This document shows positions 53,774 through 64,000 of a stretch of 64,000 nucleotides of DNA, one piece after another (within the stretch, counting starts at the first letter, position 1; each line of letters starts with the position of its first letter). The notes beneath the pieces were generated by a model. That model made no database searches, was not told the origin of the DNA, and saw only the letters and a list, made by a program, of their open reading frames with translations. This DNA comes from Spizellomyces punctatus DAOM BR117 (lineage: Eukaryota; Chytridiomycota; Chytridiomycetes; Spizellomycetales; Spizellomycetaceae): assembly GCF_000182565.1 (NCBI RefSeq), contig NW_015971542.1:258976-322975 (forward strand), in the 5' to 3' direction. The position numbers and the translations under genes were made by a program.

Positions 53774-56700
53774 TTATATTCCTATAGGCGCACGCCGCTC
53801 TCCAAACGCTTCCATGACGAAATCCCACAAGAGCACATAAACCTCCCGATTAGCCCCCCCGGCGGACATGGAATGATCGGAGTCAGTATATACTTGCACG
53901 CGATAGTTGCGAATGCCATTTCCGGTTAAGCGCCATACCAAAGACGCAGTGTTTTGAAAATGTACTGCAGAATAGTGACGAAACAAGGACGTTACTAAGA
54001 GCGAAAAATAATGACCATCTGAAATGAGTAAAATACTCACCATTATCTTGAAGCGTCGGTGAGCGGCGCGGATACCAGCAAGTTAGTTTACTGGACCATA
54101 AATTCACGCTACTGCATGCGAACTCACCATCAGCTGTTCCATGAACAAGCAAGAACTTGGTCTTTTCAAATCCTTCCATTTCTCTTACCATGCTCTTGTC
54201 ATAGCCTTCCGGATTCATGCGCGGCGTCTTCATATACCTTTCAGTATATATCGAGTCATAATACCGCCAATCAGTAACAGGTGCGACAGCCATTCCAACG
54301 GCAAATAACCCCGAGTTGGCTTCAACCACTTTAGTGGCCATGTAACCCCCATATGACCAACCCCATATAGCTATCCGGCTCGCGTCCACGTACGGCTGCT
54401 GACGCAACCATTGCGCCGCTGCTATTTGGTCTTCTACTTCCACTGAACCAAGGTGGTTGGCCACCGTCGATCGGTATGCTCGACCCATGAAGCCTGTACC
54501 GCGCCCGTCTACGATGATAGAAATAAATCCGCCAGCACTTGTCACAGCAGTCATAAAATCCACTGAATACGATTGCTGTACCAGCTGCGAGTTGGGCCCA
54601 CCGTAGACTCGCATCAGCACAGGATATTTCTTCTTTGCATGAGGGTCAAAATCGTATGGAACCTGCATTTGGACGTTCATATTCAGCACGCCACCCTTCC
54701 CGTCCGACTTTGCGCCGCTGGGGATTTGAAAGAATTTGCGTTTTGGTACCGCGTAGAGGGGCAAAATGTCCCGAAGACGCTGATTATCCGCGACGTCCTG
54801 AAACCAGCTCCCGTCGGCTTTCACCACTCTGCTCCAGGGTATGTCGGGCCCTCTGTATTGAAGGAGATAGTAAGCACAGCGAGGAGAGAAATTGGCCGTA
54901 TAATAACCAATGTCTTTCGCATCTGGGTCTACGGCGGTAGTCCCGTTAGGTTGGAATTCCAGAGGAGGCAAAATGATACTCGAAGAATAGTTCATCGGAG
55001 GGGTCAAAGCATGTTTATTCGAACCATCTAGATGCACGCTGTACAAGTGTCGCTGCGATGGACCTCTTTCGGTGCTTGTAAAATAGACGATTCCTCTCTC
55101 GCCGTCGATCCCGACAATGTCCGCTATTTCCCAAAGTCCGCTGGTAAGCCATGCAGTCGGCTTCACTTCGGTCACGGTCGAAAAATACGCAATATGCGCG
55201 TAACCGTTTTCGTCCTCCATAACTTCAAGGTACGATGGATTTTGCCTTCCGACAGCTTTGGAAGGCGGCACAAATACGATCGGTTGTAACCGATTTATCC
55301 ACCCGTTGTCGCTCACCACATCCTGTCTAACAAGGTTGCTCTTCCATGTGGCCCCTGTTGCACTGGTCTTCAGTTCCGTCAAAAAAAGCTTCTGGTGGCT
55401 TTGTATTCTATTTGTCATCCGGACCAGCATGGCATCTTCTCTGACCCAGTTGACCTCGACAATGAGACGATCATCGTCAGGGAAATATTGGGCCATGTCA
55501 AACTCCACAGGAACATCGAGTCCCGTTGCGTTTGGAGAAGAAGGTGTCGCGACATGTAGGCTTACAACTGGATTCTGCGCTCCAGGCTTTGGATATTTGA
55601 TGGACACCTCCTCAGGATAGGACACTTTCTGGTTCTTTTCGTAGTACTGCAGATGGTACTCTGGTACCAGTGTTTCGTTGAACTTTAGGTAAGCCAGATG
55701 TGTTCCACCAGGTGAGAACCACATTGCGTCGTGAGTCCCTAGCACTTCCTCTTCATACACCCAGTCCGCTATGCCGTTTATGATGTCTTTCGATCCATCT
55801 GTCGTAATCCGCACTTCCGTCTTCGCATCCATTGTGACGTAAAGATCATTGTCTCTGACCCAGGCAACATGATGACCGGATGGACTCCATAAGGCTAAAG
55901 CTACTTTTCCGCTTCCAATCTCACCGGGTATTGATTTATCGGACTTTGAGGTGGTTAAATGCTCTGCTTTTTTGTCCGCGACGTTCCACACCCAGTAATT
56001 TGCAAAGAAAGAGTGCCTCCACCCCTTCTCATGGTCAGTTTCCAACAGGATGTATTGCAAGTCGCGCGAAATTTTGTAGCTACGGAAATTAATGCGATTC
56101 CCGTTGGAGTCTACAGCATCTGCCGCCTGGAGAAGTGTACTTTTGTTCCCCTGTTCCACATGCTGAATATATATGCTTCCCTCACTTGCAAATGAAAAGT
56201 CCCCGTCGTTTCCTAAAGTAATGATAAGAATACCGGTTATGCCATATCATTCCTGGACATGACATACCATTCTCCCATTGATACAATGGGAAGCGGGGAC
56301 CAAACGTGTAATTAAATACGTGACCTAGCGTGATATTCGGACGGGAGGATCTCTCTACTGACTCATCTGGTTTGGAAATTGAACAGGTTGTTAGTACAGT
56401 CAAACGCTCTCCGAGGAGATGACCTGCATACCTGGGTACGGGCCATTGCTTGCGATTGATGCCAGTACAATCAAAACCAATACCACCGCCAAACCACACA
56501 TCAGGAACGCTGGCTTTGGTACGGTTCGCTTGGCATGGCGCTGCAGGATCGACATTGTAAACAATCAAGGGGTGTATGCGGCGACATACATAAGAGCCTC
56601 ACCTTCGCAACTCTAGCCAACCCTCCCAATAGTCCTTGTGCAGCAGGCTGCTCCACATCGTCCATATAAGCGTCGTCATACTCTGACAGCTCCTCATCCA

Positions 56701-56887
56701 ATCTACCATGTCTTGGTCGGTCGTCATCAAACCTCCCTCGTAATGGAATCCGATCGCCCCTTTTTCCATCGAGATTATCATAATCAACAAATAGAGCAGG
56801 GGTAGACCATGACTCGCTCTCGTATCCTGTTTCCGAAAGGTCGACTGCAGCAAATTGCTCTTCTTCTCTCGTGTATGAGGCTGACAT
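53774..56887 (-). CDS. Dipeptidyl aminopeptidase, DPP4/STE13/DAP2 family
   Basis: Type II membrane serine peptidase of family S9B that removes X-Pro/X-Ala dipeptides, probably in the Golgi or vacuole. An acidic cytosolic N-terminus (MSASYTREEEQFAAVDL, many Asp/Arg) is followed by a membrane anchor (AFLMCGLAVVLVLIVLAS). The beta-propeller then follows, with N-glycosylation sequons and the DWVYEEEVLGTHDAMW motif (double Glu of DPP4 substrate N-terminus binding). The hydrolase part has nucleophile GWSYGGYMA, Asp in HGTADDNVHFQ and His in DSDHSMSAGG. It ends GERRAPIGI. The Asp loop is assembled over three exons through a 6-base microexon at 54041-54046. The main body is one 2.2 kb exon. The first ATG of the frame is at 56887. 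Confidence 0.92.
54041..54046 (-). other. 6-nucleotide microexon in the DPP catalytic loop
   Basis: On the minus strand the exon ending GCT-GAT-G|GTGAGT is followed by CTTCAAG|ATAATG|GTGAGT, then by CTGCAG|TACATTTTC. Only with the six bases ATAATG does the frame give HGTADDNVHFQNT, the invariant DPP4 loop (catalytic Asp708 and Asn710 in the human numbering). Without the microexon the loop would read ADVHF, losing the conserved Asp-Asn. Confidence 0.85.
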
Positions 56888-57218
56888 CGTGGCAAGTGTT
56901 TGATGCTGGCTAGTGTCGTCCGGCGGCATATGTAAGAGGAAGCAGGAGCCAAGAGCGGGTAGGATCTCTCTCCGCTTCCAAACACCACAGAGTGACCTTT
57001 CCCCTCGGTCGTCCTTGGTCACGAATCGTTCACTCCTATAACCTAAAACTTCTTTCTTTTGAGTTGGGAAATGGATATCGTTTTGGGCTGGGGGCTCGTA
57101 CGCTTCACTGGCGTCGCGGTGCTAAGCCCACGGGACCGTGCCACTTGCTTTGTTGCCATGACTCGCAAGGAAGCAGGAACTCGTCAACGATTCTGCAACG
57201 AGACCATTCGACACCAAA
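56888..57218. promoter_or_regulatory. Divergent promoter, DPP / bL9m
   Basis: 330 bases between outward-reading starts. No TATA box or exon identified. Confidence 0.5.
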
Positions 57219-58231
57219 ATGGCTTTGGGAGTTCGACAGGCCCTAAGAGCAACATTGGCTCTACGAACACTGCCTACTAGGCTTGTATATGCACAAGTAG
57301 GTTTTCCTTTTTTCCTACTCAGTGTTAGAAGAATAAAAAGCAGTCGGAACCGCGAGGCGATCTGCAATTTGATATTTCGAGCCACGGAGTTAATCCGGTC
57401 TTTGTTGAAACTAGAGAACCAAATTCCAGAAGCCAGATATACATGTGTTCCTGAGAGAAGATATTGCGGGAATAGGTGACAAAGGTGCGAAGATAGCGCA
57501 AAAGTTACTGCACGAGTATTATTTTTTAGCTAACAACAGCGCTCTATAATTGCAGGTGAAATTGCTCTTGTCAATCGTAAGTAGTAGTCTACGTTTCTTG
57601 TCAACTGGAACCAAGAAAAGAATGGAATATCCTGATTGGTGGAACACAGTATCAACAGCACGCAATTACCTCGTCCCATTCGGTCTCGCATATTACGTCC
57701 CAAGAATAAAAGGGAAGGCCGTCCTACCTGATGGATGGGAACCACGGATTCGAGAAGATGATGTCGTGTTAGAGACGGTACATTATTTCAGGGATATTTT
57801 CGCGATTGTCCTGAGCTTTTTCGTCGCTCATGTATCTATTCCAGATCACACCCGCCTATTCTACTGTAAAAGTTGAACAACGCAAAACTGTCACTGTCAC
57901 CGCCACCAACGCTGAAACTTCTAAACCAACCCGAGAAGAGCGTGCCCAACAGGAAGTCGAGAAACTTGCTGCTCTTGGCACTATTAAAGAACTTGTCTTT
58001 GAACGTGTCCTTCACAGACCAGAGTCAACAAAGATTTATGGTTCTGTGTCACAGGAGGATATCATCAAAAAGCTATTGGCTGAACATGGAGTATCCATAG
58101 ATCGAGACGCTGTGCAGCTGGAAACTAAAATCAAGGACGTTGGTGTTTACAAGGTTACCGTGTCGCTGGGAGATGGATTCAAGCCTGTGGACGTTGACAT
58201 TATCGTTCGCGGTGCATCTACGACACTATAA
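57219..58231 (+). CDS. Mitochondrial ribosomal protein bL9m
   Basis: Large-subunit protein of the mitochondrial ribosome. A basic amphipathic presequence is at the start (MALGVRQALRATLALRTLPTR). Exon joins: CAA|GTAGGT to TTCCAG|AAG (KPDIHVFLREDIAGIGDKG), then AAA-G|GTGCGA to TTGCAG|GT (EIALVN), then AAT-C|GTAAGT to CAACAG|CA (RNYLVPFGLAYYVPR). The result GIGDKGEIALVNPRNYLVPFGLA is the bL9 signature (GxkGdiv.v..gYaRNYLiPkgLA). The C-terminal domain is the exon EERAQQEVEKLAALGTIKEL...GVYKVTVSLGDGF, ending GASTTL. Two alternative joins that keep the frame open but break the motif were discarded. Confidence 0.88.
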
Positions 58232-58445
58232 GATGCTGAGTAAGGATGGAGAAATACCAAGAAAGAAGTAGATAGCATCCGCATAAGTCTAGTCGTTCAT
58301 TAAGCGTTCATAGGGATTTCGATTCATTATTTAAAAGACCCTTGTGTGCAAAATATACAATGCAAATACTGAAATACTCGACGTACAAGACATTACGAGC
58401 GTCAACTATACAACATGTACGGTTTCAGTGCTACAAATAAAGATA
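58232..58445. other. Convergent 3' intergenic, bL9m / LRR gene
   Basis: 214 bases, AT-rich, holding the two 3' ends. Nothing else seen. Confidence 0.5.
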
Positions 58446-60370
58446 TTAATCCCACCCGCCTACGAGAAGCCCAGCACTCTCTACTTTGTCACCCGTTCTG
58501 CTATGTTCAACAGCCGCTGAAGGTTCCAGGATACCTTTTGGCTTCCGGCCTTTAACCTCCACAACAGCAATAACCCCTGATCGTGCATTTGTGGACTCCA
58601 CAACAGGTGCTGGGGGTGTAAAAGGGGTAGCCGCGTCAAACAATGCAGCTGATGCTGCAGTCGGTGCGGCTGATGGTGCGACCTTTTCCGAAGACGATTC
58701 TGAAGATATTCGTTCAACTGTTGTAGTCTTGTAAGGGGGTTGCGTACTGGAAGACTTCTTTGCGGGAGGGTGCTGGCTTTTATGTGCCGGTTCCTTAGTA
58801 GCTGCCGATACCTTCTTCGGAGCAGTGGCGCCGTTTAGTATCGGCTTACTGGTTGATTTTCCATCAGTCTTCCCACCAGTACCGCGTCGGGGGTTCTTGC
58901 TTGACGCTTTACTGGAGACCGCAGATTCAGCCTCCTCGACGAGGAAGAATGGATCTACTTCATTTACTTGTTCATTATGGGTAGGTGCGACCTTTTCCTT
59001 TCGTCGGTCACTTGCGGAAAGAGTATGATTACCCAGTCTATCCCGCGGCTTTGAACCCTTTGACTTCCCCGAAGATCCCATCCCGTTGGCTGCACCGCCG
59101 TGCAGTTGATCATTCGTTGCCTCTGAATGCCTAGCGCGCTTGGCGCTGTTCACCTTACCGCTCGTCGGCCGCTCCTCTTTCTGATGCTTTACATCATGAT
59201 CCTCCCGTTTTCGCTTTACATTATTTTCTAGCATTGTCTGCCCCTCTTGCCTTTCTGGCCTACTAGCAGGAATATGGGTATCGCCGATATTTTTGCTTCG
59301 CGTCCTCTGTGGCAATTCCGCTCTTGGTCCAGTACCATCCTCCTCCTTCTCATTCGCTTTCTCTCGTTCCAATTTTCGTTGCCTTTTCTCCATGAAAGCT
59401 TTCCGCTTGGTTTTTCTTTCCAAAAACTTTTCATCAAATCTCTCTGTATCGAGCACCCGTAACGTTGGGCAGAGAGTCAGCAGTGTTTTACGATATTTGC
59501 CACTCGCGGCCTCTGACACGCCTTTCTCCTTTTCCACCAACGGATTGCCCTTCAGATTCAAATTGATTATGGCATGTAACGATGCAAGACTGGCAACATC
59601 CGCAATGGAGCGCATAAGGTTGTTCCCCATATCCAGGATTTCTAACGCAGGAAGGAATCTGATGTGATCTGGGATTGAGAGAATTTTGTTATCGGTGAGC
59701 CGCAGTTCCTTTAGGGAAGGAACCATGCGCAGATCAGGAAAGGTTCGAATCTCATTATGAGCCGCAGAGAGTTTTGTCAGGTTGGGAAGGGAACCAAGGC
59801 CATCCAAATTCGTAAGTTTATTATGGGAGACGACTGAAGAAATAGAGGTATTTAGTCAAGAGAAAAGTTGAAAATAAAATGCCAAGGAAACCAACCGAGG
59901 GTGTTCAGCTGAGTCAGGTTGGCAAGGTACTCAAGGCGGGCGATTTTGTTGTGATTAAGAATGAGAGCTTTCAGCAATTTGCAGTTTGCAACATGGTGCG
60001 AAATACGGTTGACTTCGTTATGGCTCATATTCAACACTATTTGCCACCTTGGAATAAGTCGGGGTTTGCAGCGTTGACTACAACATGGACAATACTCACC
60101 TAGCAGCCTTTGCAAATGTTCGACGCCCTCCATACTTTCCAAAGAGTTTCCGGACAAGTTCAACCACGTTATTTCCTTGTTATACTTGATACCACTCAAG
60201 GCATCCGCCTTTTTTATAGCATTTTTGCTGAGATCCAGCTTGTGCAGGTTCACAGCAGCGGAAATGTCTTCAATGTGCGATATGCCGAGATCAGAGCAAT
60301 TTGCATTGACCAAGTCAGATAAGGCACTCCCGGGGTGGCGGGAGGCCAGAATGGCCGGGGTGAGTTTCAT
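58446..60370 (-). CDS. Leucine-rich-repeat protein with long charged tail
   Basis: Function not known. The N-terminal half holds about 8 SDS22-type leucine-rich repeats: NLHKLDLSKNAIKKADAL, ITWLNLSGNSLESMEGV, LNMSHNEVNRI, LLKALILNHNKIARLEYL, LTKLSAAHNEIRTF, LKELRLTDNKILSIPDHI and LEILDMGNNLMRSI. An LRR cap follows (NLNLKGNPL...YRKTLLTLCPTLRVLD). The second half is a basic, disordered tail rich in Lys, Arg, Glu and Ser with bipartite nuclear-signal-like stretches (KRKREDHDVKHQK, KRARH). The start MKLTPAILASRHPG is the first ATG; an upstream in-frame codon at 60424 is TTG. The arrangement suggests a nuclear scaffold or PP1-type regulator, but I cannot name an ortholog. A GCGTCACGTGA box lies 82 bases upstream. 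Confidence 0.75.
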
Positions 60371-61017
60371 TCTTGTCAGTGAACCCAACCTAATTGAATG
60401 ATCTACCTTGACCCATGCGACCAAAGTTAAGCTGACGTCAAAAACAATTCAGCGTCACGTGACCTCTCATCACATGGACGGAACACTGCAAGTATCGCTT
60501 TTCATCCGCAACTGTGTGTTTTTGTTGATGCATACGGCATCATGATTTATGCGTAATGGTAGGAGTCGTTGTATTTGGGAAGACATTGTGTAGACATTGT
60601 TTATAAAGTTTGCTTTCCGCGGAACAGGACTATTCATCCAGAACAGGTCTTTTTCAGGGCAATGAATGGCCAAATGCCGTGTACCCTCATGGATACCAAT
60701 GCCCTGCCACATAAAATTGGTAACAAAACCGCGGCCATGTTGACATCCGGCTATCTTTTATCACAAATCTTGTATTTGTTTTTGGTCTTTTCAATACGAA
60801 CAGCTTGAGATTTGGAAGGGATGTTCCCCTGAAGGGAGCATGGGAAGTGGCTTACTTGCGGCGCGGTGTCACGTCCGTGACAGTTAGACGAACCTTTGTT
60901 TGAGAGCTATTTAATATTTCACAGGCTCACCCCAACCCTGCCGCCTTGTACGGAATGCTCTTGCCCTGGACAACCCTTCCTCGCTTTGTGCACCATCCCT
61001 GCTGAGACCATTCAACA
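60371..61017. promoter_or_regulatory. Divergent promoter, LRR / GPCR
   Basis: About 650 bases with an E-box at 60452. A TATTTAAA-like box is not visible, although GCTATTTAATATT occurs at about 60906, 110 bases before the GPCR start. An open frame at 60569-60808 starts with TTG and has no domain, so it is not called. Confidence 0.5.
60452..60462. promoter_or_regulatory. GCGTCACGTGA E-box, LRR / GPCR promoter
   Basis: Third occurrence of the same 10-mer in the window (11 bases shared with 29113), 82 bases upstream of the LRR start and about 560 from the GPCR start. Confidence 0.4.
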
Positions 61018-62138
61018 ATGACTATGGATTATACTCTGGGGTTTGAGTACACAAACTGGTCGTTTTATGTGGAGGTGATACTTAGTGCAATCCAGATTTG
61101 CGGGGTCATTTTTAATGGCTGTATGTTGTCTGACCAAAAGCAGCGTCATTTGATTCTATACTTGAGTTTTCCGCTAATGATGTGATATCTCTCGTTAGTT
61201 GCCCTCATCCTCTACTGCAATTACCGAGAACTCCGTACCAGACCAAACTACCTCACGGCCTCTCTTATTGTCGCCGATCTCTGTTTCTGTGCAGGATGCC
61301 TTCTGGTTCACATATTCAATTTTGCCGCCGGAGCTGCCCCAGGAGTTACAGGATGGGATAACATCAAATGTCAATTCATTGGCGTGTGGATAATGACAAC
61401 TGATGCCTCGGCATTGGGGAGCTTGGCCGCAATCGCAACCGAACGCTGGTTTACAATCGTCAAGGGCATAACGCTGTCGAAATGGCAGGTTATATCTTTG
61501 GCGGCAGGTGTTTGGCTATGGGGTGGTTTCATGAGTGGGTTGCAATACTCTTTCGGAGGACACTACGTGCTCCAAGCGTCCGCTTCCTGTATGTATCCGA
61601 AAACCTGGTTTCTTTTACGCTCAATGCTTTATGAATAACTCTATTCTTGATCATAGATTGTGTCGGACAATGGCACGGTCACGAGGCAAAACAGCTCATT
61701 TTCACTTTGCTGACCTTCACCACCATCGTTGGAACGTACATGTGGTTTGTCTATGTCTACTGGAGCATTTACCGTTTCGTCAAATTCGTCCACGCTCGCA
61801 TGCAGAGTGCTCTAGACAACGGTGGCTTATCCGACACGACCGTGGCAACCGATGAACGTGACTTTCAAATTCGTCTGGCTATCAAGTCCGCCATCCTTGT
61901 CGGGGTGTTCACTATCTGTTGGACTCCTGAGCACATGTATTTCCTTTATGAAATGATTAGCGGCCGACCTTCACCTGCATGGCTTGACAGCGTTGGCGTG
62001 ATTATGCTTGTTATAAACGCTGCTGTGGACCCCTTAGTCATCTTGATGTTGGATAGCAGATGGAAGAGGGCTTCGAGATCGATACTCCGGCTACCGGAAC
62101 CAACTCCTCGGGATGTTAATGGGAAATTGGCAAAGTGA
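61018..62138 (+). CDS. Class A rhodopsin-like GPCR without retinal lysine
   Basis: Seven-helix receptor of about 320 residues in three exons (GGC-T|GTATGT to CGTTAG|TT; TCC-T|GTATGT to CATAG|AT). Class A landmarks are in order: TM1 Asn in GVIFNGFALIL; TM2 Asp in SLIVADLCF; TM3 Cys in KCQFIGVW and ATERW in place of DRY; TM4 Trp in GVWLWGG; loop Cys in CVGQW; TM6 CWTPEHMYF; TM7 NAAVDPLVI (DPxxI in place of NPxxY). The opsin Schiff-base Lys position in TM7 (six residues before the Asp) is Val, so this is not a retinal-binding opsin. Short N- and C-termini; Asn-Trp-Ser sequon at the N-terminus. Ligand and G protein unknown. Confidence 0.85.
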
Positions 62139-62744
62139 GGCTGATTCATTGAAGATACCATAGAATAGGTTGAGACATTTTGGGATTACACTCTCTGAAG
62201 GTGAAGTTTGCTTCCTAAATGGACGAATAGCGTTAGCATTTGTATGAGCTAGATTAGCATTAGTTGTACAGTTATATTTTAGTAGTTTTTCTCAAATCTG
62301 GAGATTTAGTAGAGGGCCTATGATCGATAATCTAAAGCAACACTGTTTGCCAATTCAAGATCGCTCAAGAATGTAGCGGTTGCAATGGCAGCAATTTCCA
62401 CAGAATGGCTGGGTCTAGGACCGGATAAATCAAGAGATCGCTGGGAGTACCCAATGACTGCTGTGACTTGCACGAATTATGTAATATACTAAGCCATCTC
62501 CGCGTTGGATTACCTGTACACCCCTTGCCCTCTCGCCCCAGGGACCTTCCCCTGGTCTTCCTCTCGTCCAAGACACACAAAACAGCGTTAGCCGCTCGCA
62601 TCAACGCTGCGTAAACACAGCGCTTTCAGTGGAATCTCCTTCCAAAAGTTGTCTCTTAGCCGAAAGACTGTGGGGCAAAGATCTCGTACAAGATCTGTCA
62701 TCTGCTCGCTTCTCGTATATATCTGTCACCGCTGCACACGAAAC
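62139..62744. other. Intergenic, GPCR to oxygenase gene
   Basis: About 600 bases. It holds the GPCR 3' end (AT-rich near 62250) and the promoter of the oxygenase gene. A minus-strand open frame at 62365-62604 has no domain or good start context. Nothing else seen. Confidence 0.45.
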
Positions 62745-64000
62745 ATGCTTCCTGTCCTAGTGCCCTTCGGATGGGCTGCGTCTTCGTACCTGTATTGGGT
62801 TCGAGGCAAGCGCTTTGACACGTTAACTGAGATCCTCGAAGGTCCAGATCCACAGTCGTCACCAGAGGCAGCGTTTCAAACCTATGAGAAGACATGGGAA
62901 TACGAGTTTCCCTTCCTATCAAGAATGGTATGTTGATGTGTAGTCTACGTGCTTCCTTGGAGATCTTGCATAGGAACATGTTTTATAATGTTTGATATAT
63001 ATTGATTCGATCTGACTTGCTGCGCACTCAGGCCTTCCACTTCGGCATGCTTCGAGCCTATGCAATTCCTTCCATTGCCCAGGCCATTTCGTCTAGGCAT
63101 GATATAAACACGTCAACAGATTCAGGAATGGCAAATGTTGCCCGTCGTTTTGAGGATACCGATCTTCTTGTTAAGGAAATGACGGAGCGTCCACTTACGC
63201 ACCCTCGAGCGCAGCAAGCGTTGGAACGTGCAACGAGGATCAGATCCCTGTATAGGCTGACAAACGAGGAATATTGCTATGTCCTTTCGGTCTTGGTAGT
63301 GGAACCTTGTCGGTTGGTGGAGAAATGGGGTTATAGGAGTCTTGCAAAGAAGGAGAAGGAGGTGGGTTCCAGGCTCTGTGTTTATGTTAGGCATAGACAT
63401 AACAGCGATTGTCGAGATTTTGGACTAATGTCATTTTCCGGTTAAAGGCACATTATGAAGTGTGGAAAGCAATTGGTACGCATATGGGAATCCAGAATAT
63501 TCCGCCCAGCTTTCACGACATGGAGGAGTTCTCTCGGGTACGTTCCAATGTGAATCATGTTAGTTGGAGGATATTTAGCGTATTAACTCATTCGTCATCT
63601 AGAAATTTGAAGAGAAGCACATGGGTGCCCACCCATCTTCCTCTGCGCTGGCTTCGGCAGCGATCGATTTATTCGTCGATACCCTGCCTTTCAAATCCCT
63701 GCACTCGATCATTCTCCCAATCGCACGACGAACTGTACACGCCTTGATGGACCCAGAGTTAAGGCAAGCCCTTAAAATATCTGCTCCGCCTTTCCTGCTG
63801 TCGTGGGTGGCCGACTTCATGTTACGCGTTCATGCTGGCTGTGTAAGATACCTATTACTTCCCAGAGAAGAACCGGCGCGTAGAACGCCGGAAATAGCCG
63901 CAGGTCCGACCGGACGTTATGTACCGGTGACACACGTGTACGGGGACTTTTACGTGCACGGTTATCGCGTAGATGAACTGGGCCCCAAAGGGATGCAGGA
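62745..64000 (+). CDS. mpaB/DUF2236-type ER-bound oxygenase, 3' truncated by window
   Basis: Partial gene. The N-terminal signal anchor LPVLVPFGWAASSYLYWVRG leads to PEAAFQTYEKTWEYEFPFLSRM, AFHFGMLRAYAIPSIAQAI, RRFEDTDLLVKEM and RIRSLYRLTNEEYCYVLSVLVVEPCRLVEKWGYRSL. These match the DUF2236 / ER-bound oxygenase mpaB family (also related to rubber oxygenase Lcp), where conserved His in the bundle bind a b-type heme. The visible chain continues (AHYEVWKAIGTHMGIQNIPPSFHDMEEF) into a Cys/Arg-containing C-terminal part past 63,840. The start is the first ATG; the upstream codon at 62649 is TTG. Introns at about 62930-63030, 63361-63447 and 63539-63600. Substrate unknown; the family cleaves or oxidises lipid-like chains. 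Confidence 0.75.

Noticed and set aside
60569-60808. Plus-strand open frame between LRR and GPCR genes
   Set aside because: It begins with TTG, has no domain and lies in a divergent promoter. It looks like chance.
61960-62060. Opsin assignment for the GPCR
   Set aside because: The TM7 Schiff-base lysine position is Val and no other Lys lies in that helix, so retinal binding is unlikely.
1-64000. CRISPR arrays, prophage, plasmid origins or bacterial operons
   Set aside because: Spliced genes, a eukaryotic tRNA-Leu and eukaryotic gene content run throughout. No regularly spaced repeat array was seen.

Overview
This 64 kb window comes from a zoosporic (flagellated) early-diverging fungus. A chytrid is most likely. 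The genes are intron-rich with mostly short spliceosomal introns, and they are densely packed on both strands. Fungal markers (an AVT-type vacuolar amino acid transporter, a fungal-type sphingolipid C9-methyltransferase, a PCS60-type peroxisomal synthetase) sit beside genes that Dikarya have lost: IFT74 for the flagellum, a PPP1R36-like protein, a full vinculin with head and tail, and a rhodopsin-class GPCR. I cannot name the species from sequence alone.

Layout. 0-6 kb: peroxisomal acyl/oxalyl-CoA synthetase ending in AKL (-), C2H2 zinc-finger protein (-), type II membrane glycosyltransferase-like protein (-). 6.6-18.6 kb: spliceosomal helicase Aquarius (+, with a GC-AG intron), retromer VPS35 (-), AVT3/4-like transporter (-). 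19-27 kb: a small novel two-exon gene ending in a 126-nt near-perfect hairpin, a PH-domain protein interrupted by an assembly gap, an alpha/beta hydrolase (-), CT-rich divergent leaders, and a PPP1R36-like gene (+). 27-38 kb: PEX16 (-) with a duplicated 3' tail, F-box protein (+), HIG1 protein (+) with its tail repeated two more times, vinculin (-), sphingolipid C9-methyltransferase (+), and a gene-poor kilobase. 38-46 kb: a Tc1/mariner-type HTH fragment, tRNA-Leu(AAG), ALG6 (+), mannose-6-phosphate isomerase (-), IFT74 (+). 46-58 kb: PLP decarboxylase of PanP-like type (+), acyl-CoA-binding protein (-), SEC61 beta (+), ACAA2-type thiolase (-), farnesyltransferase alpha (+), dipeptidyl-peptidase (-) with a 6-nt microexon in its catalytic loop, mitochondrial bL9 (+). 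58-64 kb: LRR protein (-), GPCR (+), and an mpaB/DUF2236-type oxygenase running off the window end (+).

The genes are mostly single housekeeping loci with no operon logic. Some themes recur: fatty-acid and peroxisome metabolism (PCS60, PEX16, ACBP, ACAA2), N-glycosylation and sugar supply (ALG6 with the mannose-6-phosphate isomerase, convergent 32 bp apart), endomembrane traffic (VPS35, SEC61 beta) and the flagellum (IFT74, PPP1R36-like). Exon joins were worked out by hand from splice-site consensus, reading-frame continuity and remembered family sequences. They are predictions, not transcript evidence.
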